This document shows, piece by piece, positions 61,001 to 64,000 of a stretch of 64,000 bases of DNA. A model generated the notes under the pieces. That model ran no database searches. It was not told where the DNA came from and saw nothing but the letters and a program-made list of their open reading frames with translations. The position numbers and the translations under genes are program-made. The stretch is from Phylloscopus collybita (lineage: Eukaryota; Chordata; Aves; Passeriformes; Phylloscopidae), in NCBI GenBank assembly GCA_027886175.1, contig JAJNNQ010000024.1, positions 7,982,001 to 8,046,000 on the forward strand, in the 5' to 3' direction. Each line of letters opens with the position of its first letter. The stretch's first letter is position 1.

Positions 61001-62010
61001 GCCTGCAATGATATGAGTGGCAGCAGCTGCTGAAGTGGGAAAGGGTTGTATCAGTCTGCTTCCCTCAGAGCTGCCAGGTTTCACTTGCTTCCTGGGATGC
61101 AGGAGGTCCCACAGCTCTGGGTGTTCAGAGTGGATTGGCAGCTGGATGCATCAGGAAACCTGCAAGTGGAAGGAGGTGAAGGAAGGAGGTTGTCTTGGTT
61201 TGTTTTCTTGACTTATGTTATTAATGAACTATCCTTTTGTTTTGTTTTGTTTTGTTCCTGATGAGGTGAATTTGTAGCAAATAACTTCAAATTTTTAAAA
61301 AGGAAAGGGAGAATTTAGGGTTTTTCCTTGAATTATTCATGACCGTGAATTTTTGACTGTTGGTTGTTTTGTTTTGTTTTACTATAAGGGTATTTTTTAA
61401 TTACCTGTTCCACTGCTTCCTTCTTGACTTCTGTTCTGACAGACTGCTATTCTTCTGGTAAATCTCTGCACAACCATTCATTTTTTCCTGCATTTTGATG
61501 GTATATAGGGTTTGGAGATTTTTGGGGAAGGGGCAGAAGAAGAAAGAGGTGAGAGAGGTTACAACATCATTTTCTCAAAATAAGGAATTTCCATGGTAAG
61601 GGCATGCTTCAAAATACCTAATTCCTTCAGTACAAAAATGGAGTAATAGTCTCATAAAGAAATAAACAAGTAAAATTACTTTTATAGGGCTTTAGAGACG
61701 TAACAGTTGGAACCTGCATTTGAATTCATGAGCACTGAACCAGAAACTATTCCAGCTCTACCTAGCTCTAAAAATAAAGTTTACCTCACTGAAAGTCAAT
61801 GTCCCCTTCATCCACTGACAAAGGCTATAGTATTACAATAATATGTATGACTCTAGGAAATTCAGAGTTCTCTGAAACCTAGTGGAGGCCTCTGTGCCTA
61901 TATTTTGATGCAGAGCCATAATATCTGAGGTATGGACATAGCCTGCTTTCTCAAAAGCAAGTCTCCAGAGTTTTAATGCATATGTGTTTAAGTATTTTTA
62001 GCTGAATGCA
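58081..62010. other. Unique AT-rich sequence, no gene seen
   Basis: No firm feature. Contains an imperfect CATATA/TGTATA-rich patch near 58,195-58,265 and TTTTG pentamers at 61,238-61,257. Short open frames only. Confidence 0.5.
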
Positions 62011-62054
62011 AATGAATGTAATAAATGCAGGTACCTGCATTTATTACATTCATT
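62011..62054. repeat. 44-bp perfect palindrome
   Basis: The left arm 62,011-62,032 (AATGAATGTAATAAATGCAG then GT) is followed with no spacer by its exact reverse complement (62,033-62,054). The centre is GGTACC. Pairing stops at the next base on both sides. It could form a cruciform or, as RNA, a hairpin with almost no loop. It may be an inverted duplication or the touching ends of a small inverted-repeat element. Confidence 0.95.
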
Positions 62055-62759
62055 GTAAGAATGTATGTAAGTAGTAAGACACACCTTTTGACAGGCCTTT
62101 AACTATAGCCAATCATCTGGAGGTTATTGCAGCTGGGAAAGAAAATAAAGAGAAACAGAAATAAAGAAGCTGCAAAGATTGTGACAAAGGTGAAAACACT
62201 GGTAAGTGTTTTCTTTTAGTCAGAAGAAGTTATGGGAGCAAGGAGACAACTTGAGGCAATGATGCTGTAGGAGTAAATTGATCAAGGAACCTCATTTTAG
62301 GCAGCTGAATGGGCAAATGTAAGGAGGGAGATTATGGTCCTTCCACTTGATTGCAAGGTCAGAAGTACCTTTGGGAAGGAGTGGCTGGGTTACTTAAAGG
62401 ATTTAGGAGGCAACTGTCCACAAGGTTGCCCAGGAGGCGAAAAGTGCAGTGGGACACCAAGGATATAGCTGGGAGGTAATTATGTATGGTATTTCATTAT
62501 GTTGACAATGATAGAATATTTCATGGAGTTGATTCAACAAGCCAAGAAACATGTGACTGGAATCACTTAAAACTGGGTTTGTTTCATATGGAAAATGGGT
62601 ACATGGGGACATATGTCAATAGCAAAAGTAAAATGAGGATTTAAGTAGCAACATGTTTCACAATGATGCCATTGCCAAGTCTCATCAAGGAACTGTTGAT
62701 GAAATCCACATTCCCAGAAGGATCTAAATCAGTCAAAAATATGTGGGGCAACTGTAACA
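62055..62759. other. Unique sequence, no gene seen
   Basis: No firm feature noticed between the palindrome and the GC-richer block. Confidence 0.5.
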
Positions 62760-63260
62760 GCAAGGGCAGGACTTCATTGTGTGGGGAACAGAACATGAGT
62801 TAGCTCTGGGTGGGAGCCTGAGACAAGAGGCTGTGAACTGCCACACTTAGCACAGCAAAGGGCACAGGGACCTGTGGCACAGCCAGGTGAGGGACACTGA
62901 GACACAGGGCAGGAGCTGATGGCCAGGGAGGAAGAGACTGTGGTGTGCTTGGACTGTGAGGGGGTAAAAGCCCAGGGGTTCTTCTGCTCAAGGTCCCTCC
63001 TTGGAGGCACCAGCTCAGGCTGTTTGTGTGTTACTGTGCCATGGATAAATGGTTTTATGGAATGAGATGTCTGAGACTCTGCTATGGAAATCCTGGGGCT
63101 GAGCTGGTGAGGAAACCTGGTCTGACTGTGGGTGGGGTGTGCAGGGAGTCCAGCAGGGACACACTGGGTCACTGGAGCCACTCCTGTGGAGGGGCCTTGG
63201 TCTCAGCAGTGACAGTCTGTGACACTGGGAGTGTGGCTGCCAGAGAGCCTTGAGAATGGT
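62760..63260 (+). mobile_element. Possible diverged retroviral LTR
   Basis: A GC-richer block with an LTR-like core. GGGGTAAAAGCCCAGGGG (about 62,961-62,978) resembles a mutated TATAAAAG box followed by the start of R. About 80 bases on, GGATAAATGG (63,043-63,052) resembles a mutated AATAAA, followed by GAGATGTCTGAGACTCTGC as expected for U5. I have the impression of a passerine retroviral LTR, but the edges are undefined and the sequence is diverged. Overlapping open frames on the minus strand (135-147 codons) are not supported as genes. Confidence 0.38.
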
Positions 63261-64000
63261 CACACTGGGAAGTTTCCTTAACAACAGGAAAGACACACCT
63301 GGTACTGAGAAGCACTTAGAAAATCCCTGCAGACAATCTAACTGAGATGTTAATTTTCCTTCCAAGAGCCCCAGGCTTGTCATTGACATTAGGGGAGTAC
63401 TGGAGTGCAACAGCAAACATTCAGGCAGGTTGCTGAGATTATCTGCTTTGCTAACCAAAGTACAAAGAGGCAGAACAACAATTTTGTGTGTGTGTTATCA
63501 CCACTCATAAGGGTTATTACAAAGCAACAAAAGAGTGATAGAGGATAGAATGCGCACTCTTGCTTAGGGAAAAAAACCCCAAAAATACAACAACAAAAAA
63601 ATCACAAATTAAATGTGCTTAAGGAATATGAAACCAGAACTTATATGGTATCTCTTTTAGGTGGGATCTGAAACATGAAGCACAAATATGAAGCTTTCTA
63701 AGTGATCACAAACATGAGGGGAGGTTGTCTAATTCCCATGCACTGCAGATAGTGACAGCACGGGATTTCAAGGCTCAGGCTCAAAAAAGTCACTTTCTCC
63801 TAGATGGATGTTACTTGATTTCTGACAGAGCTGGCAATGTTCTCTCTCCTCTTACACACTTATAAGCTCTGTATGGCTTGTCAAGCCAATAAAGTCTCAC
63901 TGAACTGAGACTGCTTTCTAATTATGGTATATGACAATACCTGTGGAAACTCATTGCCTTCAATAAAATTGCAGAGGTGGAACTGATTGGAAGTTAGTGA
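63261..64000. other. Unique sequence to window end, no gene seen
   Basis: A short A-rich patch near 63,570-63,602. AATAAA-type hexamers occur near 63,890 and 63,963, without a coding context. Confidence 0.5.

Noticed and set aside
62774..63458. Minus-strand frames of 135 and 147 codons
   Set aside because: They overlap an LTR-like block, overlap each other, and are Pro/Ser/His-rich without recognisable protein features.
1..64000. CRISPR arrays, tRNA or rRNA genes, bacterial-type operons
   Set aside because: No spaced direct repeats, no cloverleaf-like sequences and no compact gene clusters were seen; base composition and repeats point to vertebrate nuclear DNA.

Overview
The window looks like AT-rich, gene-poor bird nuclear DNA, most likely from a songbird: either intergenic sequence or the inside of very large introns. 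Two lines of evidence support this. There are two typical 3' ends of the avian LINE CR1, on the + strand near 44.4-44.7 kb and 48.7-48.9 kb. There are also retroviral LTRs of types I recognise from bird genomes, all on the minus strand: an ERVL-like solo LTR at 15.5-16.0 kb, a TguLTR5-like LTR at 17.0-18.3 kb, and a third LTR at 40.9-41.4 kb. Family names come from recognising the sequence, not from a search.

Layout. 0-15 kb is mostly unique AT-rich sequence. It holds a possible decayed coding relic (0.5-1.0 kb), two short exon-like segments with good splice sites (4.65 and 5.28 kb), and a 191-base tract made only of A and C (5.98-6.17 kb). 15.5-18.3 kb is a retroviral block of two adjacent minus-strand LTRs, the second containing a seven-copy 38-bp minisatellite. 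18.3-24.3 kb is unique sequence with one stretch that looks like a regulatory element. At 24.42-24.96 kb lies an uninterrupted 538-base purine tract built from three successive microsatellites. The best protein-coding signal is a terminal-exon-like segment at 26,523-26,756 (77 codons and a stop after a strong splice acceptor, with a polyadenylation signal downstream). A weaker terminal-exon candidate lies at 31,673-31,860. 34-38 kb holds a small CpG-rich pocket, a homeodomain-motif-rich AT segment, a 48-base poly-A, a TA array, a TTC array and a possible LTR. 40.8-41.9 kb holds the third LTR and a CTTTT array. 48.0-48.6 kb, minus strand, holds a decayed coding relic of about 200 codons that I cannot assign to a family. 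49-64 kb is low-complexity A/C and T/G tracts, GC-richer blocks that may be old repeats, and a perfect 44-bp palindrome at 62.0 kb.

I can name no intact gene. The window shows no bacterial-type operon, CRISPR array, rRNA or tRNA, and no clear CpG-island promoter. Most long open frames fall in low-complexity repeats or LTRs and are not genes. The exon candidates do not join into one consistent transcript on sequence alone, so they are reported separately.
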